Below are positions 17,882-27,644 of a DNA stretch of 64,000 nucleotides, in pieces (the first letter of the stretch is position 1; the number at the start of each line of letters is the position of its first letter). The notes under the pieces were generated by a model, which was not told the DNA's origin, did not search any database, and worked only from the letters and a program-made list of their open reading frames with translations. The stretch comes from Stenomitos frigidus ULC18. GTDB taxonomy: Bacteria; Cyanobacteriota; Cyanobacteriia; Leptolyngbyales; Leptolyngbyaceae. Location of the stretch: NCBI RefSeq assembly GCF_003003795.1, contig NZ_PVWK01000026.1, positions 1 to 64,000 of the forward strand, given 5' to 3'. The position numbers were made by a program, and so were the translations under genes.

Positions 17882-18290
17882 AACAGGACCTCTATGACCG
17901 CAATCTTTATCTAAAATTCATCAACTACATGGGGAGAATTGATAAGTCAGGTATGGATTAGGGGCATCTGAGCCTTAAGATAAACATTAAAGAAATGTGC
18001 GCTGACTCAGCTTCTTTCCATTCAAACGATTGGATACAGGTGGCAGCGATCGAATTCATAGGAGAGATCTCAAAACCCCTTTGAAAAAGGGGTTTTGTCA
18101 GCGCATCCTTTTTTAAGGGACGCTAAGGGGATCAAGATTTTAAGTTTTAGCTACTTCATTGTTTAATCCATGAAGGTCAAAAGATGACCTTCGAGAACTT
18201 GATCATAGAAAGATACATTTAATAAGCGACTGACTCCGGCTGTAGTAGACGTGAACCCACTGAATGCTTAGAGCGCCCTAAAGAGCCAGT
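17882..18290. other. Spacer before the histidine kinase gene
   Basis: This 409-bp spacer contains the hairpin at 18072-18096 and an AT-rich stretch at 18130-18225 that probably holds the kinase promoter. I find no gene in it. Confidence 0.4.
18072..18096 (+). terminator. Strong hairpin downstream of the amidase gene
   Basis: The arms aaaacccctt and aaggggtttt form a perfect stem with a short loop; the 3' arm ends in tttt. It lies 190 bp after the amidase stop and works in either direction on paper. The distance from the stop codon leaves some doubt about its use. Confidence 0.6.
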
Positions 18291-21245
18291 ATGCTTTCTG
18301 AATCGTCGTCCCAAGAGTTGATAGACTTGCGACAGCGTGTCGCTGAACAAGCAGCTATGCTGTCGCAAATTGAGCAGCAGTTGCTGCACTTTAAACAGAC
18401 TGAATACACCCTGAAAGCAGCGCCTCATAAACTCTCAGTTGTACTGCAGCACTTGCCGATCGCCATCATTGAATGGAGTACAGCGTTTCAAGTCGTGGAC
18501 TGGAACCCAGCGGCTGAGAGTCTTTTTGGCTATACCAGGCAAGAAGCGATCGGTTGTCACATAACAACACTATTAACACCAGAGCATAGCCACCAAGCCA
18601 TGAGCATATGGCTTCACCAGCGCAACAGCGATCGCACCCTGAATCGTACGTTCACCAGGGATAGTAGAGTCATTACCTGTGAATGGCACAATACACCGTT
18701 GTTTGATGCCCAGCGGCAGGTGACTGGTGTGTTGTCAATCGTGCAAGCGTACACTGAACCATCACGACAATCAAAGTCTTTAACCGCTGTCTCGTTGAGT
18801 GAGTCTGCTGCACAACCGCATCCTGATCAGGAAACCGATGCGATCGCGCACATTTCACCAGCTTTTTTGAACGACGTTGTTAACGCCACAGCCGATCCCC
18901 TCTTTGTGAAAGATGAGCAGCATCGGTACATTGTGTTGAACGATCCTTTCTGCCAATTCATGGGCTGGAACCGAGCCGATGTGATTGGGCTGAATGATCA
19001 CGATATCTTTCCTGATGCAGCACAAGCTGGGTTCTTCCGCGATACTGACCAGGTGGTACTGACCAGCGGTTGCGATCGTGAAGATGAGGAAACCTTGACT
19101 AATTTGCATGGCATCACTCACATCTTCTCAACCAAAAAAGCGTGTTTGCACGATGCGTCGGGCAAACGGTTTTTAGTGGGTACCATGCGCGATATTACTG
19201 CCCTCAAGCATGCAGAAGCCGCGTTGAAGCAGGCGAAGCAAGAGTTAGAGTATCGTGTTGAAGAGCGTACGACTGAACTGCAGCAAACAGTCGCCCAGCT
19301 TCAACAAGAGGTACATGAGCGTCAGGCAGCACTGCATGAACGCAATCAAGCCGAAGCGAAGCTGCAACACACCCGCAAATTTTTAGAATCTGTGCTGAAA
19401 ACGCTGCCTGTTGCTGTCATTGCGAAAGAGGCCAAAGAGCTTCGCTATGTGCTGTGGAACCCAGCTGCTGAAGAAGTGCTTGGAGCCAATGCTAAAGACA
19501 TGATGGGCAAGAACGCTTACGATTGCTTGCCGTTAGATCGAGCTGAAGCCTTGATGGAGCACGATCGGCAGGTCTTGAAGAGCAGGCGCATCATTGATAT
19601 TCCAGAAACGTTGCTACAGACTAATGGTGAAACGCGCATTTTGCACACCAAGAAAACGGCTGTCTTTGATGAAGAGGGCAAGCCACAGTATCTGTTAGCC
19701 ATTACCGAAGACATTACCGAACGTAAGCAGGCTGAAGCGGCCTTGCGGCAGAGTGAAGCACAGTTGCGGGAGCTGGCTCAACGCGAAGAATTGCTCAATC
19801 GCGTTGCCAATCAAATTCGCAGTTCCCTGGATCTGGATACCATTCTTCAAACGACGGTGCATGAAGTCCGTAACCTGTTGAAGATCGATCGCTGTAGCTT
19901 TTGCTGGTATCACACCCAGTCTGAGCAGCGATCCAGCCTTGAATTTACCCACGAGTCACGTGATGCTGCGTTTCCTAGCTTTCTTGGTACCTATCCACAA
20001 GACCTCAGTCAGCCAGCCGATCGCCGTAACCCCATTGTTGAGAGCCTACTGAGCCAAACACCTTATTGCGTCCATGATGTTGCGACCGATCCACATCTGA
20101 AGCCAGAAGCGCGTGAAATCCTGCACTTTTATGGCTATCATTCTGAGCTTCTACTGCCTGTCCCCATACTCTCTGGTCAGCTGGGTGGCATTCATTGTGG
20201 TCATCACACCGCTGTCCGTCCGTGGAGCGACTCGGAAATAGAACTGCTGCAAGCGGTTGCCAGCCAGCTTGCGATCGCCATTAATCAGGCAGAACTTTAC
20301 AACCAGAGCGTCACTGCTGCAAACACTGCTCAACAACAGGCACAGCAATTAGAGCAAGCCCTACAAGAGCTCCAGCAGGCGCAGGCGCAAATGGTACAAA
20401 GCGAGAAGATGTCGAGTTTGGGGCAACTGGTGGCCGGCGTGGCTCATGAAATTAACAATCCTGTCAACTTTATCTACGGCAATCTCACTTACGCCAACGA
20501 ATATACCCAAGATCTGCTCAATCTCCTCGGCTTATATCAGCAGCATTACCCAACCCCGGCATCACAAATCAAGTCCGTTGCCGATGCGATCGACATCCAG
20601 TTTGTCATTACTGATCTACCGAGACTGCTGACATCCATGAAAGTAGGTGCTGACCGCATTCAGCAGATCGTCGCGTCTTTGCGAACTTTTTCTCGCATGG
20701 ACGAAGCTGAGTTCAAAGCGGTCAATATTCACGAAGGTATTGATAGCACTCTGATGATTTTGCAGAGTCGCCTCAAGGTGCAACAGCTTCGTAGTAAGGG
20801 GCGAGAGTATACCCGCCCGCCGATCGAAATTATTAAAGACTATGGTGACTTGCCCCTGGTCGAGTGCTACGCGGGGCAGCTTAATCAGGTGTTCATGAAT
20901 ATTCTTAGCAATGCGATCGATGCGTTAGATGAGGGGGACAGTCAACGTGACGCTGGTGCCGTAGAGCAAAATCCCAACACGATTTGCATTCGCACCCAAC
21001 TCGTCACAGACGATCGCGTCATGATTGCGATCGCTGATAATGGCCCTGGCATCGCCGAAACAGCTCGGCAGCGCTTGTTTGACCCCTTCTTTACCACGAA
21101 GCCGGTCGGCAAGGGGACAGGCATGGGCTTATCCATTAGCTATCAAATCGTCACAGAGCGGCATGGTGGCTCGTTGCGCTGCCTTTCGTCTCCTGGAGAA
21201 GGTACAGAATTCATCATTGAAATTCCTTTACAGCAATCGGTGTAG
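18291..21245 (+). CDS. Multi-PAS, GAF sensor histidine kinase
   Basis: The 984-residue soluble kinase starts with a short coiled coil (5-40), then three PAS domains at roughly 45-160, 185-310 and 360-485. Helical linkers rich in E/Q separate PAS2 from PAS3. A GAF domain lies at ~505-655. The transmitter has an H-box with the phospho-acceptor H719 in GVAHEINNPVNF, the N-box, the IADNGPGI G1 box and the GTGMGLSIS G2 box. No membrane span is seen, so it senses a cytosolic cue such as redox or a small ligand. The HEINNPV H-box puts it with the many hybrid-type cyanobacterial kinases, yet it lacks a receiver domain. The response-regulator fusion at 22067-23731 is the nearest possible partner, on the opposite strand. 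Confidence 0.9.
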   Translation: MLSESSSQELIDLRQRVAEQAAMLSQIEQQLLHFKQTEYTLKAAPHKLSVVLQHLPIAIIEWSTAFQVVDWNPAAESLFGYTRQEAIGCHITTLLTPEHSHQAMSIWLHQRNSDRTLNRTFTRDSRVITCEWHNTPLFDAQRQVTGVLSIVQAYTEPSRQSKSLTAVSLSESAAQPHPDQETDAIAHISPAFLNDVVNATADPLFVKDEQHRYIVLNDPFCQFMGWNRADVIGLNDHDIFPDAAQAGFFRDTDQVVLTSGCDREDEETLTNLHGITHIFSTKKACLHDASGKRFLVGTMRDITALKHAEAALKQAKQELEYRVEERTTELQQTVAQLQQEVHERQAALHERNQAEAKLQHTRKFLESVLKTLPVAVIAKEAKELRYVLWNPAAEEVLGANAKDMMGKNAYDCLPLDRAEALMEHDRQVLKSRRIIDIPETLLQTNGETRILHTKKTAVFDEEGKPQYLLAITEDITERKQAEAALRQSEAQLRELAQREELLNRVANQIRSSLDLDTILQTTVHEVRNLLKIDRCSFCWYHTQSEQRSSLEFTHESRDAAFPSFLGTYPQDLSQPADRRNPIVESLLSQTPYCVHDVATDPHLKPEAREILHFYGYHSELLLPVPILSGQLGGIHCGHHTAVRPWSDSEIELLQAVASQLAIAINQAELYNQSVTAANTAQQQAQQLEQALQELQQAQAQMVQSEKMSSLGQLVAGVAHEINNPVNFIYGNLTYANEYTQDLLNLLGLYQQHYPTPASQIKSVADAIDIQFVITDLPRLLTSMKVGADRIQQIVASLRTFSRMDEAEFKAVNIHEGIDSTLMILQSRLKVQQLRSKGREYTRPPIEIIKDYGDLPLVECYAGQLNQVFMNILSNAIDALDEGDSQRDAGAVEQNPNTICIRTQLVTDDRVMIAIADNGPGIAETARQRLFDPFFTTKPVGKGTGMGLSISYQIVTERHGGSLRCLSSPGEGTEFIIEIPLQQSV

Positions 21246-21407
21246 TCAATGACTGTCTCATTGACTGTCTCATTGAAGCCCCACCCCAGCTTGTTAGAGG
21301 CTATCGGCTTGAGCCTGACTATAAACTGCTTCCGTGTGGTCGCCATCCAAAAAGTCTGTCCTACACTTGAAGAGCAAACTGGTCATTCAATCTACAGACT
21401 GCATTCT

Positions 21408-21989
21408 ATGACGTACACGCCTAAAATTCTGGCCTTTGCTGGCAGTACCCGGACTGATTCGTTTAATAAGAAGCTTGTTAAGATCGCTGCTCAAGGTGCA
21501 AGAGCAGCAGGAGCAGAGGCAACATTCATCGATTTGCGGGATTTTTCGATGCCTTTGTTCGATGAAGATCTGGAAGCACGTGAAGAACTTCCGGCAGGTG
21601 CGCGACAGTTCAAAGATCTCCTACTAGCCCATGACGGCTTATTGATTGCTTCGCCTGAATACAACAGTTCACTGACGGCCGTGTTGAAAAATGCGATCGA
21701 CTGGGCGTCTCGCCCTGCTCCGGGGGAAGCGCCATTGGGCTGCTTTGCCGGTAAGGTTGCCTCACTGATGAGTACGTCTCCTGGTGCTTTGGGTGGTTTA
21801 CGCGGCCTAGTACACCTGCGCTCAATTTTGGGCAACATCAAAGTCATTGTGCTGCCAGACCAAATTGCCGTTGGGCACGCCTACGAAGCCTTTCAGATTG
21901 ATGGCAGTCTGAAAGACCCCAAGCAGCAGGCCGAGATCGCTAGTCTCGGTGAAAATGTGGCAGCGATCGTGGCAAAGCTAAAAACGTAA
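21408..21989 (+). CDS. NADPH-dependent FMN reductase
   Basis: The 193-residue flavodoxin-fold protein has the FMN phosphate loop FAGSTRTDSFNKKL near the N-terminus and the SPEYNSSLTAVLKNAIDW segment that stacks on the isoalloxazine ring. These fit the FMN_red family (azoreductase, chromate and quinone reductases). The start is ATG 21408; the frame is open 53 codons upstream but those residues have no family match. It lies 160 bp after the kinase gene on the same strand. Physiological substrate unknown; quinone or flavin reduction is likely. Confidence 0.9.
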   Translation: MTYTPKILAFAGSTRTDSFNKKLVKIAAQGARAAGAEATFIDLRDFSMPLFDEDLEAREELPAGARQFKDLLLAHDGLLIASPEYNSSLTAVLKNAIDWASRPAPGEAPLGCFAGKVASLMSTSPGALGGLRGLVHLRSILGNIKVIVLPDQIAVGHAYEAFQIDGSLKDPKQQAEIASLGENVAAIVAKLKT

Positions 21990-22066
21990 CAGTCTGAGCG
22001 CCCAGCCAGCCTTACTTGAAAGCCACTAGGTGCAAGGCTCCGTCTTGTCTTTTCTCTGGATGAGTC

Positions 22067-23731
22067 TTACAGCACCTTGCTGAGATATTGATGAATGAAC
22101 TGTACCGCGATCGACCCTTCGCCTACGCCAGAGGCGACCCGCTTAACTGAACCTTGGCGCACGTCACCTGCCGCAAAAATGCCGGGAACATTGGTCTCCA
22201 GCAAAAACGGGTTACGCTCCAACGTCCATCCTTTGGGCCGTGGCTGATCTCGCGTCAGATCTGGCCCGGTTGAAATAAAGCCTTGTTTATCTCGTTCCAC
22301 GACGCCGTCTAACCAATCGGTGCGAGGGCTGGCACCGATGAAGACAAATAACGAGGTTGCGGGTACCGTGTTGTTTTCGCCCGTTTCCGCGTTAGCAATG
22401 ACGATCGCTTCCAGGTGTGTTTCTCCTTTGACCTCAATCACACTGCAGCCTGTACAAACGCTAATGTTTTCTGTGGCTTCAATTTGCTCGATCAAATACT
22501 GCGACATGCTTTTTGTCAGCGATTCACCCCGCACCAATATCACGACACGACGAGCATATTTAGAGAAATGCATCGCTGCCTGTCCAGCTGAGTTGGCGCC
22601 ACCGATGATATAAACGTCTTCACCACCACAGGCGATCGCCTCAGTCATTGCTGCACCATAGTAGACGCCCGCGCTGTTCAGTTGATCGATCCCCGGCACA
22701 TCCAGCTTGCGGTAAGAGACACCCGTTGCAATCATCAACGCATGGCAGCTCAGCTCACTCCCATCCGCCAGTTTGACAATGCGATACGGATCTTCGACCC
22801 GCACACCGATCGCCTCTTGCGCCAAAATTTCTACCCCAAAGCGGCGCGCTTGCGTCACCGCGCGCCGAGCTAAATCAGCACCGCTTAGCCCTACAGGAAA
22901 GCCCAAGTAGTTTTCGATCCGAGAACTGGAGCCAGCCTGTCCACCGGGCGCGTCGCGTTCAAGCATCACAGTACTCAGCCCTTCCGAAGCGCCATACACT
23001 CCCGCCGCCAAACCAGCGGGTCCACCGCCGACAATCACCAGATCGTAGAACGGACGCTCTGCATGGGTTCTCAGACCAATTTTTTCTGCCAGTTGAGCGT
23101 TGGATGGCTGCACCAACTGTGAGCCATCGGGAAAGAGCACCAGCGGTAGCTGTTGTCGATCGTCCGACTCAGCGTATGTAACCAAGCGCCTTGCCTCTGT
23201 CTCTAACTCAAGGTCTAGCCACTGGTAGGGTACTTGATTGCTAGCCAAAAAGCGTTTGACTTGATGCGATTGCGGCGACCAGCGAGAACCTACGACACGG
23301 ATGCCCTCAAAAGGCGGATGAAAGTTTGCCTTCCAGTCATCTAGCAGATCATCTAGCACTGGATAGAGGCGCTCTTCCGGTGGGTCCCACGGCTTTAACA
23401 GATAGTAATCAATTTGGGTCGAGTTAATGGCACGAATGGCGGCATCTGTATCTGCGTAAGCAGTCAGCAAGGCACGTTTGGTCGTCGGAAAGAGCTTTAG
23501 TGCGTGTTCTAGGAACTCAACGCCGTTCATTTGGGGCATGCGCTGATCGACTAAAAATAAGGCGATCGGTTCATCCCGTAACTTGAGCTTTTCAACCGTC
23601 GACAGGGCAACAGCACCAGACTCGGCGCGGACAATGCGAAAGCGACCGCCATACTGCTGACGCAAATCCCTTGCTACTGCTTGTAACACTTCGGGGTCAT
23701 CATCAACGGTCAGAATGACAGGTTTAGCCAT
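22067..23731 (-). CDS. Response regulator fused to a cysteine-less thioredoxin-reductase-like flavoprotein
   Basis: The 554-residue protein has a CheY-like receiver at ~1-125 with phospho-acceptor D62 in LFLVDQRMP and the acidic pocket VDDD. A glutaredoxin-like segment follows (~130-210), in which the expected CxxC is SPQS. From ~220 to the end is a thioredoxin-reductase fold with FAD site VGGGPAGLAAG, NAD(P) site IGGANSAGQAA and C-terminal GIFAAGDVR. The CxxC that normally sits in the pyridine-nucleotide domain is replaced in GVYYGAAMTEAIACGG. So neither disulfide centre is present, and it is unlikely to reduce thioredoxin. It may couple NAD(P)H or flavin state to receiver phosphorylation. 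Start ATG 23731 chosen over an upstream GTG-region start. Confidence 0.85.
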   Translation of the reverse strand: MAKPVILTVDDDPEVLQAVARDLRQQYGGRFRIVRAESGAVALSTVEKLKLRDEPIALFLVDQRMPQMNGVEFLEHALKLFPTTKRALLTAYADTDAAIRAINSTQIDYYLLKPWDPPEERLYPVLDDLLDDWKANFHPPFEGIRVVGSRWSPQSHQVKRFLASNQVPYQWLDLELETEARRLVTYAESDDRQQLPLVLFPDGSQLVQPSNAQLAEKIGLRTHAERPFYDLVIVGGGPAGLAAGVYGASEGLSTVMLERDAPGGQAGSSSRIENYLGFPVGLSGADLARRAVTQARRFGVEILAQEAIGVRVEDPYRIVKLADGSELSCHALMIATGVSYRKLDVPGIDQLNSAGVYYGAAMTEAIACGGEDVYIIGGANSAGQAAMHFSKYARRVVILVRGESLTKSMSQYLIEQIEATENISVCTGCSVIEVKGETHLEAIVIANAETGENNTVPATSLFVFIGASPRTDWLDGVVERDKQGFISTGPDLTRDQPRPKGWTLERNPFLLETNVPGIFAAGDVRQGSVKRVASGVGEGSIAVQFIHQYLSKVL

Positions 23732-23784
23732 GCACACTACCAACTTCTTCTTCGCTACTTATAACCCTGTACCTAGCCAATCAT

Positions 23785-23815
23785 GTTTTGAAAGGCTTTA
23801 ATAAGCTTTCAAAAC
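23785..23815 (-). terminator. Hairpin after the pentapeptide gene
   Basis: The arms gttttgaaag and ctttcaaaac, extended by ctt/aag after a one-base bulge, form a long stem immediately after the stop codon of the pentapeptide-repeat gene. A U tract is lacking on either strand, so termination efficiency is uncertain. Confidence 0.45.
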
Positions 23816-23816
23816 A

Positions 23817-24362
23817 TCATCCCGAACGCTGCATCTTTAGAGCGATCGGATCAAAACCGGGATCAAACTGAGTCTTGTCATCAAAATACGCGTCTTTGAG
23901 ATGAACCTGAAACAAATCTGCTCCCCTCAAATCAGCGCCACCTAAATTCGCTCTATAAAAACTAGCGTGCAGTAGATCAGCGCCAGACAGAGTAGCCCCC
24001 TTCAAATCAGCGTCTCTTAGATCTGCATTTGAGAGGTTAACCTCCCTCAAATCAGCACCACATAGCCTGGTGCCGTGCAGCTTAGCCTCCCGCATATCTG
24101 CTTTATGTAATGTAGCGCTCTCCAAGTTAGCTTGAGTCAAGTCAGCTTTTTGCAAACTAGCATGACTCAAATTGGCGCTGCTTAAATCAGCCTCCATTAA
24201 ATCAGCGTTCAGCAGATTGGCATCGCCAAGATCAGCGTCCTGAAGATTAATACCTCGTAAGTTCGCCTGTTTCAAAACGATCGCTCTGAGGTTGGCCCTA
24301 CTAAAATCTCTCACCCCAGTCGCATAGCGCTCCAATAGTTCAGTCGCACCGCTGCTAAACAT
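23817..24362 (-). CDS. Pentapeptide-repeat protein
   Basis: The 181-residue protein is almost entirely A(D/N)LXX repeats (about residues 20-165), which fold into a right-handed quadrilateral beta-helix (Rfr fold). The N-terminal ELLERYATGVRDFSRANL cap is shared with the pentapeptide protein at 61481-62332, showing a paralogous pair. The C-terminus ends in a short non-repeat tail. ATG 24362 is preceded by aggagag on the minus strand, a good ribosome-binding sequence; the frame stays open upstream but lacks a comparable site. Function of most cyanobacterial members is unknown. Confidence 0.88.
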   Translation of the reverse strand: MFSSGATELLERYATGVRDFSRANLRAIVLKQANLRGINLQDADLGDANLLNADLMEADLSSANLSHASLQKADLTQANLESATLHKADMREAKLHGTRLCGADLREVNLSNADLRDADLKGATLSGADLLHASFYRANLGGADLRGADLFQVHLKDAYFDDKTQFDPGFDPIALKMQRSG

Positions 24363-24622
24363 AATGTCTCTCCTGATTAATGGAAGCCGCTTGCCCCCAT
24401 TAATGATCAGTGAAAGTCTAGCGCGTTCGTGGCGATCAAGCATCCTCCTCCAAGGCTGACGCGAACTCTTCTCAACAGTCTTGGTAGGGTGAATTGGCAC
24501 AACAGTGATAGGCGTCTAGCGTCTGGTTGTCTGCCAATTTAAGATGGATAGACAAAAGCTGGATCTGTTGCGAAGCCTACTGTCCTGCATGCTCCCAGAC
24601 TAATTGTGTGAGCATGCAGACG
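24363..24622. other. Spacer between pentapeptide and polysaccharide genes
   Basis: No gene is recognised in this 260-bp segment. Near 24560-24615 the sequence gcatgctc / gagcatgc forms an inverted repeat (tgcatgctccc ... gtgagcatgca), close to the 3' end of the acetyltransferase gene, and may act as its terminator. Confidence 0.35.
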
Positions 24623-25165
24623 TTACTTGATGGTCTCAGACCCGATGATTTTAGCAGGGATACCAACGGCTGTTGCTTTCGGTGGAACATCAGACAAAAC
24701 GACCGCATTCGCTCCAATGTTTGCATCATCGCCAACTGTAACATTGCCAAGGATCACCGCACCAGCGCCAACATTGACCCGCTTGCCTAATTTCGGAGCA
24801 TCGAAGTGGCGGTCAAGATAACGCAGCCCTAGCGTTACCCCTTGTCGAATGATACTGTCATCGCCAATATGGCAGTAACCATGAATAACAATTCCCCCTT
24901 GATGCTCGATAACTACTCGACGACCAAGTTCTACTGTATAAGGCAATTCAATGCCGTAACCATTGCGGATTTTTCGATATAGCGCTTGATAAAGCAGACT
25001 AAAAGGGGCCCGCACTAGCTTTGGCTCAAGCGTCATACGCCATACGCCAAAGCGATGTACTGCTACGGCTCGAAACCCTGGTTTGGTCCAGTCACGTCCG
25101 TGAACCTCCCAGTCTTCCTGAATTTGCTGCCAAAGCCCTAACGGCTCAGTCTCGCCAGTGCTCAA
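24623..25165 (-). CDS. Serine acetyltransferase-like LbH enzyme of a polysaccharide cluster
   Basis: The 180-residue protein has a left-handed beta-helix at ~85-170 made of hexapeptide repeats (VVIEHQGGIVIHG..., GDDSIIRQGVTLG, VNVGAGAVILGNVTVGDDANIGANAVVL), ending in the AVGIPAKII CoA-site motif. The His of IEHQGGIVIHG corresponds to serine O-acetyltransferase catalysis. It lacks the N-terminal helical domain of true CysE and resembles the colanic-acid/EPS-associated members. Its start codon overlaps the stop of the GT2 gene by 4 bp, showing translational coupling. I infer acetylation of a glycan building block, not cysteine synthesis. Confidence 0.8.
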   Translation of the reverse strand: MSTGETEPLGLWQQIQEDWEVHGRDWTKPGFRAVAVHRFGVWRMTLEPKLVRAPFSLLYQALYRKIRNGYGIELPYTVELGRRVVIEHQGGIVIHGYCHIGDDSIIRQGVTLGLRYLDRHFDAPKLGKRVNVGAGAVILGNVTVGDDANIGANAVVLSDVPPKATAVGIPAKIIGSETIK

Positions 25166-26154
25166 ATCTGTCCTCCCCTCACAAACACACTGTTTACTAG
25201 AAAATCACTCCAGATTTTTGGGGGATCGGTATCAGGTTTGCGTTGAATGGCTCGCCGCCAGCGCCATAGAGTGAAACCTGAAAGCCAGGCTGCATCAGCT
25301 AGTGCTGCATATAACCAGCCATGATTTTTCAAAAAGTAGCGTCGCCGAGAGTCAAACCAATAGGTGGGCATACGTTTGGGTGGGCGTTTAGAATCGGTCA
25401 CCCCAGAGCTTTGACCCACAAAATGGACAACGTGACTTTGCGGTACGTACCAGCAAGCCCATCCAGCCCGATGTGCTCTCAAGCAAAAGTCAACTTCCTC
25501 AAAATACATGAAGTAGTCTTCATCTAGTAAGCCGATCGATTCAAACACTTCCCGACGAATCATCATGCTTGCACCCGCCACCCAATCCGTCTGGTGGGGG
25601 GAATCAGCAACTTTTGGTGCAACTGCCCATTGCGAAAGTAGCTTAGACATGACACCCAATCGTAAACCGAACTCTAGTTCTCCCAAAATATTCGGAAACC
25701 GAAAGGCTGATTGCTGCGACGTTGTGTCTAAATCCTCTAACCGGCTGCCTGCAATCCCAACATCCGGCCGATTTTCCATAAACTCCAACAACGCTTTGAT
25801 AGCGCCTGGACGAATAACGGTATCCGGATTAAGCAGCAGTACATAAGGGCATGAAGCTGTTGGCGCTAAAACGGGACGGATGGCTGCATTGTTGCCAAAG
25901 GCAAAACCACCATTTCGGTCTAGCGGCATCAGCGTAGCCCAGTCATGCCATTGGTTCGTGCTCATTGCAGACGCAATCTTCTCAACTGAACCATCACCAG
26001 AAGCATTATCGGTGACTACAACGTGACTACCAGGGATTGCCCGAATCTCCTCTGATAGAGAGTGCAAGCAGTCGATCGTTAACGCTGGTGTCTTGTAGTT
26101 AAGAACAACAACCAGTAGCGTTGTTGTTTGATCTAATTGAACCGTATTGGACAT
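25162..26154 (-). CDS. Glycosyltransferase family 2 (rhamnosyltransferase-like)
   Basis: The 330-residue GT-A enzyme starts with the VVVLNYKTPALT nucleotide-sugar site and continues with VVTDNASGDGS and LLLNPDTVIRPGA, whose NPD is the metal-binding DXD equivalent. A catalytic-region segment DEDYFMYFEEVDFCLRAHRAGW is typical of the dTDP-rhamnosyltransferase/GT2 branch. The C-terminus has a hydrophobic stretch but no clear membrane span. It is coupled to the downstream acetyltransferase and shares direction with the polymerase and oxygenase genes, so it probably adds a sugar to a surface polysaccharide repeat unit. Confidence 0.88.
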   Translation of the reverse strand: MSNTVQLDQTTTLLVVVLNYKTPALTIDCLHSLSEEIRAIPGSHVVVTDNASGDGSVEKIASAMSTNQWHDWATLMPLDRNGGFAFGNNAAIRPVLAPTASCPYVLLLNPDTVIRPGAIKALLEFMENRPDVGIAGSRLEDLDTTSQQSAFRFPNILGELEFGLRLGVMSKLLSQWAVAPKVADSPHQTDWVAGASMMIRREVFESIGLLDEDYFMYFEEVDFCLRAHRAGWACWYVPQSHVVHFVGQSSGVTDSKRPPKRMPTYWFDSRRRYFLKNHGWLYAALADAAWLSGFTLWRWRRAIQRKPDTDPPKIWSDFLVNSVFVRGGQI

Positions 26155-26306
26155 TAGAACAAACCTTAATTTAGAGAGAAACTATAAGTCTTCATTCAAA
26201 AATATCCGTTATCGCGTATCAGAGATCTCCGTAAAGGCTATCACAATGATCAGACTCAAACTGAACAGGCAATGCATCTCGATATGGCACCGAACCTTTT
26301 ATTGCT

Positions 26307-27644
26307 TCACCTAACTTGCCTGACAAGTGGCTGTCGAGCCGGAAAACCTTGTGATTCTCGGGTCAGAAGCACTCCGGTAAGGCCACCACCCGCCAATGTG
26401 TAAATTGGATTGGGAAAAGCATTCAAAACGCAATCCAGGGCATACATAGCCAGCCCTGCTGCGATCGCAGCTGCAATCACAATGTTAGGGTGTGACCAAG
26501 AAGCAGGCGGGTAGAAATACCAGAAGCCTAAAACAGGCAAGAGTAACGCTGTAAAAACGCTCACTAACCCAACTAACCCATTGATACCAAAGGCAATAAT
26601 CCACAGGCTATCAGTGATTGTTATGACATAACCACCCTCTTTATAAAGCATATTTCTGCCAAAGCCGCCCCAGCCAAATAAGATTCTTTGGCGTGCTTTA
26701 GCTGAAAGGACTTCTTCATTCATAAATCTGAATCCAAGAGATTGCAGACGCTCTGGATCAAAGAAATTTGTTAAAAAGTCAATGATTTCTTGTCCAGGAA
26801 AATCGCCAATCACTCCTAGGTATAGGTAAATAAACATTCCACCTATGATGAACCATAGTAAAAAACCGGTTCGGTACCACTGCGCTGTAATGACAATAAT
26901 CAGCCCTGCAGCCAGCAAGGAATAAGCGCCAGTTGCCCTGACTAAAATAAACGTTACTAATAAAAAGCCAACAATCCAGCTGATCGGAATGTTTCGAATC
27001 TGCTTGATTGTTTTAGTTCTCCATAGCACAACTCCCATTAAGGTAGCGAACATCATCCACGTACCTAGTACCAAGCCATTCTGCAGAAAAACGGACGGTC
27101 TGTATGCTCCATAGCGAATGTCTGCAGCTCCAGCCGTGAAGCGGTAGATAAGCCCATGCAGGTTAACATGAGTGGCAGTCTCAAAAAGACATAAAGGAGC
27201 GTAAAGTAGTCCGCCATAAAAAATGCCAATTGCTAACTGACGCAATCCGGAAAAGTTATTGAGATAGATGCGACCCAGAAAGTAGGGGACACCCCAGCCC
27301 ATCGTTTGCCCAATAGTACTGGAAAACCCATCATAGGCACCAAGGCCATTGGTCATTGATGAAGCGAAGGGACAGAGGCAGTAAACGACGATCGGTATGT
27401 CAAACCAGTGGAATCTAAATACCTTAAAACGGTCAACGTTATAAAGACACGTTGCAAGTAAAACAGCCAAGTACGTTGCTGACATTTTGTTGTATTCCAC
27501 TGGAAGACCAGGCAATTTAAATTCGGCTAATGGTAAGAACAGCCAGGCTGTCACAAAACTAATAACCAATGCTCGCTGCGGCGGAAAGCGAATAAACAAA
27601 TAAACAACGATCGGGAACCAGGCATACAAAACGAGAGTATTCAT
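26307..27644 (-). CDS. O-antigen polymerase/ligase-like membrane protein
   Basis: The 445-residue protein has around eleven hydrophobic spans spread over its length and one larger loop at about 275-325 (between the IYLYLGVIGDF and GWGGFGRNML segments). That plan, with a GWGGFG-R loop element, fits the Wzy/WaaL O-antigen polymerase-ligase superfamily, whose primary sequence is poorly conserved. It is in line with the GT2 and LbH genes and about 150 bp from each neighbour. The likely role is polymerisation or transfer of exopolysaccharide repeat units at the periplasmic face; ligase and polymerase cannot be told apart here. Confidence 0.75.
   Translation of the reverse strand: MNTLVLYAWFPIVVYLFIRFPPQRALVISFVTAWLFLPLAEFKLPGLPVEYNKMSATYLAVLLATCLYNVDRFKVFRFHWFDIPIVVYCLCPFASSMTNGLGAYDGFSSTIGQTMGWGVPYFLGRIYLNNFSGLRQLAIGIFYGGLLYAPLCLFETATHVNLHGLIYRFTAGAADIRYGAYRPSVFLQNGLVLGTWMMFATLMGVVLWRTKTIKQIRNIPISWIVGFLLVTFILVRATGAYSLLAAGLIIVITAQWYRTGFLLWFIIGGMFIYLYLGVIGDFPGQEIIDFLTNFFDPERLQSLGFRFMNEEVLSAKARQRILFGWGGFGRNMLYKEGGYVITITDSLWIIAFGINGLVGLVSVFTALLLPVLGFWYFYPPASWSHPNIVIAAAIAAGLAMYALDCVLNAFPNPIYTLAGGGLTGVLLTRESQGFPARQPLVRQVR

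Noticed and set aside
22067-23731. CTGC pair as a thioredoxin-reductase active site
   Set aside because: It lies in the segment after the NAD(P)-binding strand, not at the place where TrxR has its CxxC, so I treat it as incidental.
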